Of a stretch of DNA of 64,000 nucleotides, positions 24,896-37,992 are shown one piece after another (within the stretch, counting starts at the first letter, position 1; each line of letters begins with the position of its first letter). The notes under the pieces were generated by a model. That model did not search any database. It had not been told where the DNA came from and saw only the letters and a list, made by a program, of their open reading frames with translations. The DNA lies in the NCBI GenBank assembly GCA_029783825.1, contig JAREIK010004334.1, forward strand, positions 1-64,000, read 5' to 3'. The stretch comes from Sapria himalayana (Eukaryota > Streptophyta > Magnoliopsida > Malpighiales > Rafflesiaceae). Both the position numbers and the translations under genes were made by a program.

Positions 24896-25865
24896 CACAC
24901 ACACTTGTACTTTCATGCAAATAGACATATCATCAAAGACAATAGAATAAAATAATATAGGACTTTAAAACACACATATAGGTCTCTCAAGCTGGTCAGC
25001 GTTTCTAGTTCTTTTTCTTCTAGTACTCTATGCAAATAGAGAACATTGTTACACCTGCACATGGAGCATAACATACTACATTTACAAACCAATAACCAAT
25101 AACAAGCAGTCGTAGATCTAAACTACGATGACGTAGATCTGCATAAAATAAAAGTGCCATGAATAAACCTACGTTTGCGTGGAATTAATTTTTTTGTTCA
25201 TCTCATAGCTTAATAAGCTAAGTTGTTGTTCCCAGCCCCATGAAGGACCAACCAAGCCTTTGCATACCTATAATAGGCTAAAACTCTACCCAAAGAATTT
25301 AGGGACAACAAACATATTCACAGATATATAAAAAAAGTTATGATAGGCATGAACAAACACAAATTAAAATTGATAGTACTATAACTTTAACAAAAATCTA
25401 AAAGATGTCCAGCAATGTTGTTTAGAGAGAAAAAGAGTGGAAAAATAAAATGTTTTAGGAATAATGAAGATAATAAAAGCTAGGCATCCTTTTGATCAAG
25501 CTGAAATCTGTAAATACGGAACCCATGCAATGGAAGGACCGTGGCAATGTTTGAATGCTTTGAATTATAATTTTTTCATGCGTCTCACATCATGTGTCCT
25601 ACAAAGATTCATTATTAGGTTAATCAGCAAAGCAAAGAACAAAATCAGAATAAAAAAAATTGAAACCTAGAAAAAAAATCACATCAAGTTTTGCTACACA
25701 GACAAAAATCAATAACAGTTCAAAAATAATTCTCATATGAAATCATCCTCATAATTAGTAGGGAATTTTGTGCTAGATTTTCCAGTGAGGTTTCATAGCT
25801 AGATCTCGGAATGATATCTGTTGCGTCAATGCTGCTAATTGTGACTCCACATAGGATATCTACTA
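24896..25865. other. Non-coding 3' interior of element A
   Basis: No gene is recognised. Reverse complement of 25230-25330 matches 54190-54265 in element B (ctgtgaatatgttt, gggta-a-ttttag, cctattataggtatg). In A, about 330 bases separate this match from the GTATATAC cluster, whereas in B the same gap holds the GC-rich repeat island. Confidence 0.6.
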
Positions 25866-27735
25866 TTGCATTATATTCTTGATTTCTTTCATCTCATCCT
25901 TCATTTCTTTAATTTCTTGCATTTCTTCCATCAAATAAGTAATCAGCTCCTCATTCTCTTCTATCATTTCTTGTATGTCTTCCTTCAAATTAGTATACTA
26001 CTCATCTTTCTGTTCTTTAATTTCATATATTTCTTCCTTCAAATGAGATATCTGCTCATCCTTCTTTTTCATTTTGGTCTCCATAACTATAATACTTTCA
26101 TTTGTTTCCATTGCTTGTTGTTCGACTGCCTCATCAACTATTGTTGAGACAAATAAATTAGAAGCACAACTGCTACAACAAAATGTCACTTCTTTCAAGC
26201 CGATGTCGTACACTCATTGCTACTTACGACCTCCTATGGTCTCCAAATAAATAGGATCATATTCAATTGGTTGAAGTCCCATAGAACCCTTAACTTGAAA
26301 AGAAGTAGTTGTCACACGTTCCTCCAAGAGTTCATGAGATAAAATAGTGAAAAATACTATTATAGATATACAAAAAAAAATAATTATTTTGCATTCCAAA
26401 CAACTTTCAAAATGTACTATAGTATTATAAAATTTTATTAATATAATAGATTATTACAGCAATCATTTGAGACTTGTTGTCAACAAACTGCCATCCACTT
26501 TCTTCACATGCATCTTCCTAAAAATCTCATAAAATTGGGATCTCAACCCAATTATCCAGCCTAGAATATGTATTTATTAAGTCATAATATAACAAATAAT
26601 CAAAAATTTTAACAATATTAATAAAACCATGCACAGAATTGATTTATTAGACTATTAGGACAACCACTAAATATATAAATATTTATAATTTTAAAATTGT
26701 ACCAAATCTTGAGCGTGCTCAATGCTCGACTTCAACCATCTTGTGTGTTGATAGATTCCTGTACCTAGTCCAGCTACCTCACTTCGTCAATTTTTGCCGA
26801 CAATATCTGATTTTTTCTTCACATCTGGCTCCTCCCAATACTTAAGCCACTCGGGCCCGTCTTCATTGGATATAAAATCAAGTATTGCTTTTATATTATT
26901 CAATTTATGGACAAAATCAAAATACCATTGAGTAGCTTTGATCTCCCATAATGACTTTATCTTTACATAAAATTTGAGTAATTATGCGTACTGATTCTTT
27001 ATATAGAAAAATCACAAAAGAATTTATATTAACAATAATATAATTATTTACTACTTGAATAATAACCAACATAATAGTTAAGTAATTAGATAATTATTTT
27101 TCAATGCTTTTGTTTTGTTATTTTTTACCTGTCATTAAAATAAGACTCTTTTGTTGATTTAGAAACTTTCTCTTCGGAGATTACTTTAGAAGCAGCCATT
27201 TTCATGAATGATTTTGTAATTATAGTCGAGCACTTGTGAGATGGAATAAAACTATACAAATAAATAAATAACATTGTTAACAAGCAAATCTTAATTATAT
27301 ATTTAAAAAACCCACCGACAGTAACATCATATTCTTTGTTTCAAGTCATATTTACATATTTTTTTTACCTCCCATCCACAATCTCAATTACTAACTTAGA
27401 CTGGATGTAGTGGAAGGCACAATATTCAATGATGTCATTGGTTTTGTAAATGGGGGAACTTTCAGTCTAAAATGTGGTGTAAAAGATAGAGATGGATCAA
27501 AAGTGTGTGCAGGAAGCACAATGGATAGTGGGCTTATATCTGATAAAGGCAATAGTAGAGGTCTCAATGAAGGTGATACTGATAGAAATGAAGATGGTGA
27601 TTGTGATGTTGAAGTCAAGATATGGTGGATATGAGATTGTACTGATTCTGAAACATGATGTAACATACTAGATGAATTTGGTTCATTTTTGCATCCACAT
27701 CCAACTCCACAACGGCCACGTCTTTTATGCGCCAT
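25866..27735 (-). pseudogene. TNPA-like CACTA accessory gene (broken)
   Basis: On the minus strand the first open piece, 27735-27391, begins MAHKRRGRCGVGCGC, followed by a Ser/Pro-rich stretch. Around 27210-26700 the reading MAASKVISEEKVSKSTKESYF, then AQLLKFYVKIKSLWEIKATQWYFDF and WLKYWEEP, suggests the plant transposase (Ptta/En/Spm) region. The last piece, 26213-25866, is a long Glu/Lys/Met-rich coiled coil ending DEMKEIKNIMQ and a stop. Order downstream of TNP2 and the coiled-coil ending fit the second CACTA gene, which binds subterminal repeats and helps bring the ends together. Stops break it into several pieces and introns are not fully resolved. The same tail is preserved at 17949-18086. 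Confidence 0.68.
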
Positions 27736-27875
27736 TTGCTATACAAAATAAAACATAGAACAAATAATAGAGATATGATGAACAAGCAAGCATTTTAGAA
27801 TAAAGCACACCGATAAATTTCAACAAAATATAGAAACTCTTTGATAGTTTAATATTATAATAAAATTATAATAGT

Positions 27876-30800
27876 TTAATTATCGGCATCACTGCCATCC
27901 TCCAATGGATCTTCTAATATTTTGTCTGATTTCGATAGAAGTTCAAACTCATCTTCAGATATTAATTGATCATCTTCAATTTCTATTAGGCCACTATTTG
28001 AGTCACATAAATTTTCTAGATCTTCATCTACGTGCACAGACTAAATATTATTTATGTCATCTTTTTGGAATACCAGTGCAATATCTAAGTCTGCACTTCT
28101 TTGTTGTGATGTTGGTGCTTCAAAATTTGATTGAGCTTAGATTTTGGAAATCACGCACCAATCACTCTTATCACGAAATAAACTCGAATATGTACAATAA
28201 CATACTTGAGTAGCTTGAACTGCCATAACAAATGGCTCATATCAATTATATCTTCATTAATGGTTAACATCTATTAACTTATAATCCAAATGGATCTTTG
28301 TGCCAACATTTCATGTAGGATAAAACCACTCGCACTTTAATAATACAATCCTATTATTTTCGAGTCCAGGTAACTCCAACTTGATAGCTTGTTTGAGTTG
28401 ACTATGATAATTAATATCAACTACACTATAACCCGATCCTTTAATGCATACACTAATATTCATTGTTGTTTCAGAAGAACCATGCCTGATTATGTTAAAT
28501 TTATATCTAAAGATAAAATACCCAAGATAGGTTGTCACATATCTAAATGGGCTTTTACTTAGATTTTGAATGAAAATATTTGAATCTCCATTTGAAGGAT
28601 CAATTTTCTATGATATAAATTTAAAAAATGATATTAAAAAAATAAAAGATACTTATAAATTAAATAATTTAAAAATTTAAAACTTAATAATTCTCACATA
28701 AGATTTGAACCAATTCACAAATATAGTTTCTAGCATATAATCGACATAATTGCTGGAAATTGCTGGTTGCCTATATTTTAATTGCTCAACATAAATAATG
28801 CACAAATATAATAAGAGAGAGAAAAATGTATATCAATTTTTTATAATTCCTATTAAAGATAAAATTAAAATATGATTAAACTTGCAACCATTTTGGGTAT
28901 ACATACTCAATTTATGGTGAAACCTCCTCACAATTAAGTTAAACATAGTTCTGGGTTACTTTGCACTCTTCATTTATCATACATCTTTTTATTGCTCTTC
29001 CAAATGTTCTTCTAGGGTGCTTGAAGATAGATAGTTTGTCCATAGAATCATCTTCTACCATCGCATGATCTTCATCATTCCGAGGCACATTTCTATTCTT
29101 TGTATTGACATGATCCTCAAAATAATGAGAACAAAATGATTATGCTTCTTCTATTAAATATGCATTACAAAATGAACCTTCAACTTTTATCTTGTTTCTA
29201 ACATTCAATTTAATCTTACGAAGATACCTACAACAATAATGTTAGGTTTCAATTATATTAAATTATAATATTACTTTATGTATGAAATAATAAAACACAG
29301 CAAATTATATGTATTTACCTATCAAAAAGATACATCCACCTATATTGTGCTGGACCTACTATCCTTGCTTCATATGTCAAATAGACCGGAAAATGCTCCA
29401 TTGAGTCAAAAAAACTCAGTGGGAATATCAGCTAAAGCTTACAAATAATAAGTGGAATGTCATTCTTCAACCTTACAATGTTATCTATTTTGATTGTGGT
29501 TGCAGTTAGCTGTTTAAAAAACAAAATAAGTTCGGTAAAGACCTTCCAAACACGTAGGGGATGTAATTCACGGAATGCAATAGATATTAATATCTACATA
29601 AATACATGATCATCATGACTTTTCATTCAAAATAATTTACGATTTTTCATATCCGCGCATCTACCCATATTTGACACATATCCATCAGAGAATTTCAAAT
29701 TTTTAAACCATTCATATAATATCTATCTTGCATTCTTATCAAGTGTGTAGTGAGCTTTAGGGAATTTTTTTGTTGCCTCATTCAGTTTAAATTCAGGATG
29801 CCGACATTAATCTTTTAGCTCTTTTCTAGATTTTAAAGTGTCTTTTATTTTTCCATCTACATTAAGGATAATGTTGAAAACATTGTCAAACACATTTTTT
29901 TCAATATGCATCATATCTAAGTTATGACGAATTATATAGGAATTCCAATAGTGAAAGTCCCAAAATATACTACAGTTACTATAGCCAAATATTTTGCCTA
30001 TAGGTCCATTACTTCCAGTAGCATCCTTTTTAGTTACTTTCTTCAAACCCAAACTCTAAATCTTTGTTATGATATCATATTCTGAATGAACTGTTGGTGC
30101 AACTGTCATAACAGTTTTATTTTTTTGAAATGCAGTTCTATTTCTTTGAAATGGATAATTCGTATGTAGAAACTTACGATGGTTATCAAACCATGACTAT
30201 TTACCACTAAATTTGAGGGTAAATGCATCATAATTTTTCATGCAATGCGAGCATGTGAATTGTCCTGCAATACCCTAGCCAGACAACATTGAATATGCAG
30301 AAAAATTGCTTACTATCCACATAAGGGCCGCCCAAATAATGAAATTTTACTTCTTTTTAACTATACTATAAGAGGCTGTAAGAAAACATCTAGCATGTCT
30401 TTCGGATTTTTTGGCCCGTTAACCACTTTTGACCAAATCATATATTGCTCCTTCATACACAACCATAGAGGCAAGTTATAATGTGTCACTATCACTGGTC
30501 ATGTTGAATACTATTATCCAGATTGCCCAAATGGTTAAAATCCATCTATGTAGAGATCCAATCTCACATTTTGACTTTCAACTGCAAAATCATGATGTAT
30601 ATAATTAAAATCCTTCCAAACAAGTGAATCGGATGGATGACGCATTACCCCTTCTTCAACCTCATACTCAAAATGCCACCTCATATCATTTCTATATCAT
30701 TTGATGCATACAGTATGAGTAATCGAGGAATTAATAAAAAATAATACATCTTTTTAAATGCAACTTTCAATTTTTGTCGCGTATCTACACCACGAGATGC

Positions 30801-31560
30801 CTTCTTAAATCGAGAATGATCACAAAACTTACTGCTAATTAAATCACTATCACCACCCCAATATAACATGCATCCATTGAAACAACAATCAATTTTTTCC
30901 ACTGGAAGACCCATTATTCATAGTAACTTCTTAGTGTTGTAAAAGTTATTAGTGATCAGATTATTATCCGGAACAATCTGCTTCATCAGTTTGACACTTG
31001 ATCGAATAATTTCTCAAACATATGATTTTCTAACTTAATGATCATATGTTGAGACACAAGTAACAATTGCAAATGTGTTTTACAACTAGGCTACAACTCT
31101 TTATCTGTATCTTTAAGCATTTCATAAAATTTATGAGTTTCAGGATTAGGTGGTTCATCCACGTAATCCTTATTGAAGTCGGCACCAGCAGCTTCCGTTA
31201 TCATTCTATGGTATGTGTTGGATGCTTCTTCACCAAAAGCAAATGATTCAATACCCTCATTTTGGTCAAAGTTCAAATCTAATGTACTTTCCCCATTATA
31301 TATCCAATCAAAATAATTTGGCACAAAGCCAGATTTAGCCAAATGGTATCTTATAGTGTTTGCATCATGAAAAGGGATATTCTGACACTTGCGATGATTA
31401 CATGGACACTTGATTTTTTCTCCATCCATCCATCTCAATTGACTACATGCAAAATTGATGAAAGTTTTAAGCCACTCAAAAAATCTTTATTGAAAATTCC
31501 ATTCATAAACCTATAGTATATCCACTTATGATATGAAGTCATTTTGCCATGTTATATTTA
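27876..31560 (-). pseudogene. TNP2: TNP2-like CACTA transposase (broken)
   Basis: On the minus strand the N-terminal transposase-associated domain lies at 31540-31330 (FINFACSQLRWMDGEKIKC, CNHRKC, then IRYHLAKSGFVPNYF). The TNP2 domain runs from about 30940 to 29800: CCFNGCMLYWGGDSDL, KFCDHSRFK, the YIDGF-PFG block with its Asp near 30545, KEQYMIWSKVVNGPKNPKDM, and RHNLDMMHIEKNVFDN at about 29935-29890. A DUF4218 domain spans about 29650-29090 (YEARIVGPAQYRWMYLFDRYL), interrupted by a GT-AG intron near 29230-29320. DUF4216 follows at about 28560-28200 (VCIKGSGYSVVDI, then LKCEWFYPT). The stop is at 27876. This is the catalytic transposase that cuts at the CACTA ends. In-frame stops at several places (for example inside the GF-PF block) make it inactive. 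Confidence 0.93.
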
Positions 31561-31666
31561 CAAAAACTAATGCTCATATATTATTTTGAATTAAGCATTC
31601 TATTAATTCAAAATATACTAATAATTAAATAAAATTAATTACAGATGAATATTTAAAAATTAAATA

Positions 31667-31983
31667 TCATGAATATCGAGGCAATGCATTTGCAGAATCT
31701 GCATGAATAGATAAAACAATTTTAGCATGATAAAGATTAATAGATATCATGGTATTCCTAGATAAAGGGAGCAAAATACGATAATGTATAAGAAAGGATA
31801 GCAAAGATGAAAGACTTTTAATGTTTGAAGGGGGAGAGGGAGAGGAAAAGAGAGGGAGAGAGAAGGTAGGGAGAGAGAGAGGGACAGAGAAATGGAGAGA
31901 TGGAAAGAGAGAGAGAGAGAGAGGGGAGAGGGAGAGAGTGAGAGAGAGAGAGGGGGTAGAGAGTGGGGGAGAGTAATGGTGAA

Positions 31984-32016
<33 letters not shown>

Positions 32017-32215
32017 GAGAGAGAGAGATAGAGAGGGAGGGAGAGAGGGAAAGAGAGAGAAAGGGAGAGGGAGGGAGAGAGGGAAAGAGAGAAAGATAGA
32101 AAGAGATAACAAGAAAGGAGAGCGAGAAAGAAAATAACAAGAAAGAGAGAGTTACACAGAAAGAAAAAGAGGAAGAGAGTGACACTGAGAGAATTAGAGA
32201 GGGAGAGAGAGACAC
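31667..32215. repeat. Purine-rich GA tract upstream of TNP2
   Basis: About 400 bases from 31805 to 32215 are nearly pure A and G on the plus strand (gagagagag, gggaga, gaaaga), and so CT-rich on the TNP2 sense strand. Open frames across it in three frames are low-complexity Ser/Leu/Pro or Arg/Glu artefacts. It sits within 300 bases upstream of the TNP2 start, where a leader or promoter would be. Confidence 0.85.
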
Positions 32216-32459
32216 GGAGAATGCAGTGTTAGAATGAGGAATTAGAAAAACAAAATTTCTTCTATAAAAAACTATCAGATATTACATCTTTTGTCATACA
32301 TAAGTTCATATATGAGTCTGAGGCCTAAGGGCTGGGATTAGGTAAGTGTACCTTAATTGTATTATACCATATATGAGCCTGACCAATGGACACTCTAATG
32401 CTATGTGCTTACATATTGTTGATTATATATCTTTTGACATTTAATCAAGTTAGTGCAAC
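32216..32459. other. Unassigned AT-rich sequence
   Basis: I see no coding frame or repeat structure here. A short word, atatgagyctga, occurs twice (32309 and 32371). Confidence 0.4.
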
Positions 32460-34060
32460 AAATTAGTATTATCCCATTAATAATTATATGTTAGTATACA
32501 CATAGTATATGTAGTTATAAATAATTATATATAGGTAAACATATAGTTATATATAGACACATGCATACAATTAGTTATAAGTAGCTATACATAAATGTAT
32601 AGTTATAAATAATTATATAGATTTACATATATATATATATATATATATATATGTATACATAATTAAAAATAAAGTTATATTTATTTATATAGAGTTTTTT
32701 ATAGTTATACAAATATTTATATATAGCTATACACATATAGTTAAACTTTATGTTGTATGTTTTTATATAAAAAATTATAAATATAGTTACATGTGGTTAT
32801 ACATATAATTACACGTATAGTTGAACTTATATTTATACATGTATGTATATATATTTTTTTTATATAATTTCATATATATATACATATAGTTATGTATAGG
32901 TATAGATATACTAAAATACATTTTTTATACTAATATATATATATGTATATTAAATATATGTTGTTAAATATATATTAAAATATAGTTATATATAAATTTT
33001 TTATAGTTATACATATAGTAAGATAGAATTATTTATAGTTAATTGTTATTATACATAAATTATATATAGTTATAAAAATAATATATATAGTTAAACATTT
33101 ATAGTATATATATATATATATATATCCAATCGAGTAGTTATATTTAGTTTTACATAAATATATACATAGTTATAAACAAATATATAGATTTACATATATG
33201 TATACATATATGTATAAATAGTTAAAAATATAATTATATTTAATTATATAAAGTTTTATTTAGTTTTACAAATATTTGTATATAGTTATACACATAATTA
33301 AACATAATGTTGTATGTTGTTATACATATAATTATAAATAGTTACATGTAGTTATACATATAAATACACATAGAGTTATATTTATACATGTAGGTATATA
33401 TATTTTTATTCTTATAATATCATATATTTATACATATAGTTATGTATAGGTATAGATATACTAAAATACATTTTTTTATTCTAATATAAAAAAATATTTA
33501 GTAAATACATGTTTATTATAAATTTTAATATATTTATGTATAATGTTTTTATAATTATACATATAGTCAAAAACAATTATTTATAGTTATATGTTCTTAT
33601 ACTTATAGTATATAGTTAAAAATAAAGTTATATATAGTTAAACATATAGTTATATATAGATATATTCATACAAGTAGTTATAAGTAGTTATATAAAAATG
33701 TATACAATGTTATAAACAAATAAATAGATTAATTATATGAATACATATCTGTATACATATTTTCAAATATAGTTATATTGAATTATATAGAGTATTACAT
33801 ACTTATACAAATATTTATATTGTAAAATACAATTAAATATTGTTATATATTATTAAACATATACTATATTTTATTAGAAATATAGTTATATAGAATTATA
33901 CATATAGTTATATAGTATAATTAAGTTAAAAAAATAGTTATATATAGTTGTGGATATAGTTATAAAATTAGTTTACATAGTTACAAATATAATAAAATAT
34001 AGTTATAATAAGATTTATATAGTTATACAAATATTTAAAAATAATTATACATATATAGTT
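32460..34060. repeat. Tandem repeat of about 550 bp built of TATAGTTATA words
   Basis: Matching anchors recur in order: agttataaa-aaatatatagattta at 32610, 33168 and (shortened) 33708; agttatatttaattatatagagt; tacaaatatttatat; acacatatagttaaac; gttgtatg; tatacatgtaggtatatatattt; gttatgtataggtatagatatactaaaatac. The spacings of about 558 and 540 bp give two full units and part of a third. Part of the same unit reappears at 61080-61440, and another at 2330-3170. Confidence 0.85.
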
Positions 34061-34338
34061 ATTGATCATCCTCAAGATCATCCTAGCTTTTAATCAATGC
34101 AGGACATTTAATATTTGGCTATCTCTCAAAGCGGCAACCTATGTTTGTTTATTTATCAGAGGTTAATCACCATGCAATTAGTCCAACATGATGTTCATCA
34201 TAAAAATTTCCCACTAAATCACTATTATGCTCTAGAAAGCAGCATTCTAGATTTTTCTTTATGGCTTTCACATATTTTTTATGAGTTAACAATAATATGA
34301 CATATCATCATTTTATTAATTAAATATCTCAACTATTT
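34061..34338. other. Element A sequence abutting nested element B
   Basis: This is single-copy-looking sequence with a 61-codon frame (34115-34300) that I do not recognise and do not trust. It ends in aactattt, giving the TTT next to the left end of element B. Element A resumes at 56107. Confidence 0.5.
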
Positions 34339-35480
34339 CACTACAAGAATATATCAATTTAGCTAGGGAATTTTAGCTAGGGATTAATCCCTAGCTAAAT
34401 TATTAGGAATTAGCTAGGGAATAGCAAGGGATATATGATCTTTTTTTGGAAAAATAAAATAATAATGGATTTGCGACGAATTAGCGAGAGAAAATTTTTC
34501 GAAAATTTCGCTCAAAAAAAGCGGGGGATTTAGCAACGGATTAACAATAGAAAATTCGCTCAAAAAAGGTGGCGATTTTAGCGATGGATTTAGCGACAGA
34601 AAATTTTGGTAACTTCCACTCAAAAAATGGAAAATTTAGTGATGGATATCACGATGGAAAATCCCTTGTTAATAAAAGCATGAAATTAGTGATAAAATTA
34701 GTGACAGATTTTCCCTAGTTAATTTTTAGCAATGGATTTATCGATGAATTTTCCCTCATTAACATAATCCATGATTTAGCGGTTTATTTAGTGGCAAATT
34801 TTTCCTTGCTAATTAAATCCATGATTTAGTGATGGATTTAGCGACCGATTTTCCCTTGCTAATAAAATTTATGATTTAGCGACGGAATTAGCGATATATT
34901 TTTTATTGCTAATAAAATTAATGATTTAGTGACAGATTTAGTGATGAATATTCTCTTGCTAATAAAATTCATGATTTAGTGATGGAATTAGCGATTGATT
35001 TTCCCTTGCTAATAAAATCAATGATTTAGTGACGGATTTAGTGACAGATTTTCCATTGCTAATAAAATTCTTGATTTAGTGATTGGTTTTCCATTGCTAA
35101 TAAATTCCTTGATTTAGCAATAGATTTTCCTTTGCTAAAAAAATTATTGATTTAGCGACAGATTTTTCTTTGCTAATAAAATTCTTTATTTAGCGGCGGA
35201 TTTTCACTAGCTGATAAAATCCGTATTTTAACTAAGGATTTAGCAAGCAAATATCTCTAGCTAATAAAATCCATAAATTAGTGATGGATTTAATGACGGA
35301 ATTTCCCTAGCTAATTATTAGTGATAAATTTTTTGTAGCTAATTATATCCCGACATAATCTACCACTGAATTTTCGTAAATTCTGCCCAAAGAAAAGCGG
35401 AGAATTTAGCGATGAAATTTCCCTAGATAATTATTAGCAACGGATTTTTCCTAGCTAATTTAAATCTGTCACTAAATAAT
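34339..35480 (+). repeat. 5' terminus and 50-bp subterminal tandem repeats of element B
   Basis: After CACTACAAGAA come inverted agctaggga/tccctagct motifs. From about 34700 to 35260 follows a tandem repeat with a period of 50 bp (for example atgatttagtgatgg, then atttagcgacc, then ttttcccttgctaataaa). About ten imperfect units are present, shortening toward the right. They are candidate binding sites for the TNPA-class protein. Confidence 0.88.
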
Positions 35481-35631
35481 TATCTGAATTAATTTTTTAT
35501 TAGTTTATATACAATTAGAATCTATAATTCTTTAAATATTTTTTTTTCAAAATATATGCATTTAGCTAGGAATTTTTTTTAGCTATTTGGGTTAGTTATA
35601 ATTTCATATATAGATCATGACATACCTTTCC

Positions 35632-35637
<6 letters not shown>

Positions 35638-35710
<73 letters not shown>

Positions 35711-35787
35711 TTTTTGATAATATTTATATAAGTAGATTTATATATATAAGTTTTCAAAAGTATTCATGGATATAATTATATAAATAT

Positions 35788-35832
<45 letters not shown>

Positions 35833-35861
35833 AATGTTTTAGAAAACTTTTCTACATTAAC

Positions 35862-35900
<39 letters not shown>
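35638..35900. repeat. CA, TA, TG and CA microsatellite cluster
   Basis: (CA)n at 35638-35675 runs into (TA)n at 35676-35707; (TG)n lies at 35790-35828 and a second (CA)n at 35864-35900. The TG run is flanked on both sides by CA runs and so could pair with either. No gene is present. Confidence 0.95.
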
Positions 35901-35902
<2 letters not shown>

Positions 35903-37992
35903 ATATATCTATATTTTTGAATTTGAAATTATTGTACAGGCTTATACATTTAATCTTAATATATAATTGAATTTGAAAATTATTGTACATGCTGGGGTAT
36001 TTTCATGTTTTACATTTTAAATGCATTAATATGTAAATATATCTTTATTTGGTTTAATTTTTTTTAAATATCTAAAGTCATGCATTTTTCTTTTGTAAAT
36101 ATTTTCAAGTTGGGTATAAAAAAGTAATCTCGTATTTTTTTTAATATTTTCAAATCTAGGTTTAAACTCACCCGAACCTCAGCATGGCCTATCCATGTTG
36201 AGTGCAAAGCTCACCTGAACCTGAACGTGGCATTTGGCTGAAGTAATGTTGGGGGCAAAGATCACCTGAACGTTGTCATATATGGCTAAAGTAAAGCGGG
36301 GTGTAAACTAATTTGAACACCATGACTCACACTGGTTTACTCTGAAAACTAATTTGAACATCTTGACTCACTCTAGTTTTACTCCTGCTATTCGATAACA
36401 ACAGTGAATTTTCGCTACAAATTGGTGCTCCAAGTGTTATATGACAGACAGTTGATATGATATAGTTGAAGGTCAGATAATCAACAAAATCTTCACCTTA
36501 GATGTTTAATTTTTCTTTTGGAGTTAAATGGATGCATAAATGGCGGTTGAGTTCTATTGTGATTTTATTTACCTTTTTTTTTTCTTTTTATTTCATGTTA
36601 TTTGATGGGATAACCCAAACCAATGATATGCATGCCATATTTGATATTGAATGTTTAATTTATTTTTCTACATTTTAATTGTCAACATGGTATTAGAGAC
36701 AGATATATATGTGATTTAGGGATTACAAATTATAGAAGGGCACTTACACTTATCTCTAACAAAAAAAATACACACAGTAAGAGCAATAAATGCTCGCATA
36801 AGGGCAGCAAGCACGCACAGTGTGCGACAAGAGGTGTGTACAATGTACGACAAGGGACACACAATGCTAGACAAGTGGTAGTGGAGGCATAATGCATGAT
36901 AGAGGCATAATGCATGATAGCGGCATAATGCATGGTGGAGGCATGCAATGTGCAATGGGTTTTTATCAAAAAACCCTAAGGGTGCACAACAACATATGGT
37001 GGTGAGTGGTAATGAAAGATGGTAATTTTGTGCAGAAATCCTAATAAGTCTTTTTGTAGTTCTATAAAAAAGGGAGAAAAGAATTAAGTATAGGTATTTT
37101 TGTATTTTTTTTGAGAAATCACAATTTTGTGATTTTGTCTGGATTATCACAGTATAGGTAGATAGAAGAAAGTCTTAGTTCAGTGAATTCATTATTGGAG
37201 GATTAGTCACATTAAAAATAATTATTATATATTATTTTTTGAGAATAGATCGATAGTATAATGTTGTAGTGAGAGAGATATACTTTTAGTTAGAGCTATC
37301 TAGGGGTCTTCACAGAGTAAATTCATCACAACACTTACTAAGAATTAATATACAAAATTTTTCTCTAAGATAATAATAAATTATTCTTTTCTTATAAGTA
37401 TCAATGATTATTTTATTTGTACTCTCATTTCATATTTATTGATTATCAACACAAGAGTAAATATTTATATCAATGGTGATTATATTTTATTTTTATATTC
37501 TTTTCTTATTTTGAAAATATTATAATTACCAATTGAAAAATATTTAAAAGTTATTGATTATGCTATTATTCAGCTTTAATCTTTATTACTTGTTTGTATC
37601 ATATTTATTTTTGATTGTCCTATTAGTTTATTTTATGTGAGTTATCTTTTTAGATAATTAAATTATAGCTTTATTATTATTTCCATTATTATTTATTTGA
37701 ATAATTGGCAGACTCTGAGGAAGATCTATTTGAGATTAAGTAGGTTAAATTATATATTCTTTCTTTAATAATAAGAGATCTCTTTATATATATGAGTATT
37801 TTGAATTTATTACTTATACATTCCCAGCTTGAGTATTTATCACTAGTTAAATTGAGAATACTTTATTATTTTCTTAAGAATATTTTGATTATAGAATATG
37901 AGACATATCAGCTACAAAAGCTTACTAATATTTTATATCCTATACGCTAGTTTGATTTGATTAGGTACTTATGCAATCTTATACAATAAAAT
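35901..37992. other. Retrotransposon-like debris with a possible primer-binding site
   Basis: At 36687-36700 the sequence tggtattagagaca resembles the TGGTATCAGAGCC site complementary to initiator Met-tRNA that follows the 5' LTR of many plant LTR retrotransposons, and the preceding bases end in aca. An LTR could therefore end at about 36686, but I cannot find its partner. A short tandem repeat with an 18-bp unit (aggcataatgcatgatag) lies at 36883-36950. No gag or pol domain is recognised. The frame at 36716-37150 on the minus strand crosses this repeat and is not credible. Confidence 0.45.

Noticed and set aside
31667..32215. Ser/Leu/Pro-rich frame of 182 codons and Arg/Glu-rich frame of 81 codons
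   Set aside because: Both are translations of the same GA/CT tract and overlap on opposite strands.
34700..35260. Regular 50-bp repeats that might suggest a CRISPR-like array
   Set aside because: There are no unique spacers between constant repeats; the whole unit repeats and drifts. The context is a eukaryotic CACTA end.
37264..37271. A ttgtagtg word that could be a CACTA right end
   Set aside because: No subterminal motifs precede it and the sequence before it does not match any of the three 3' ends.
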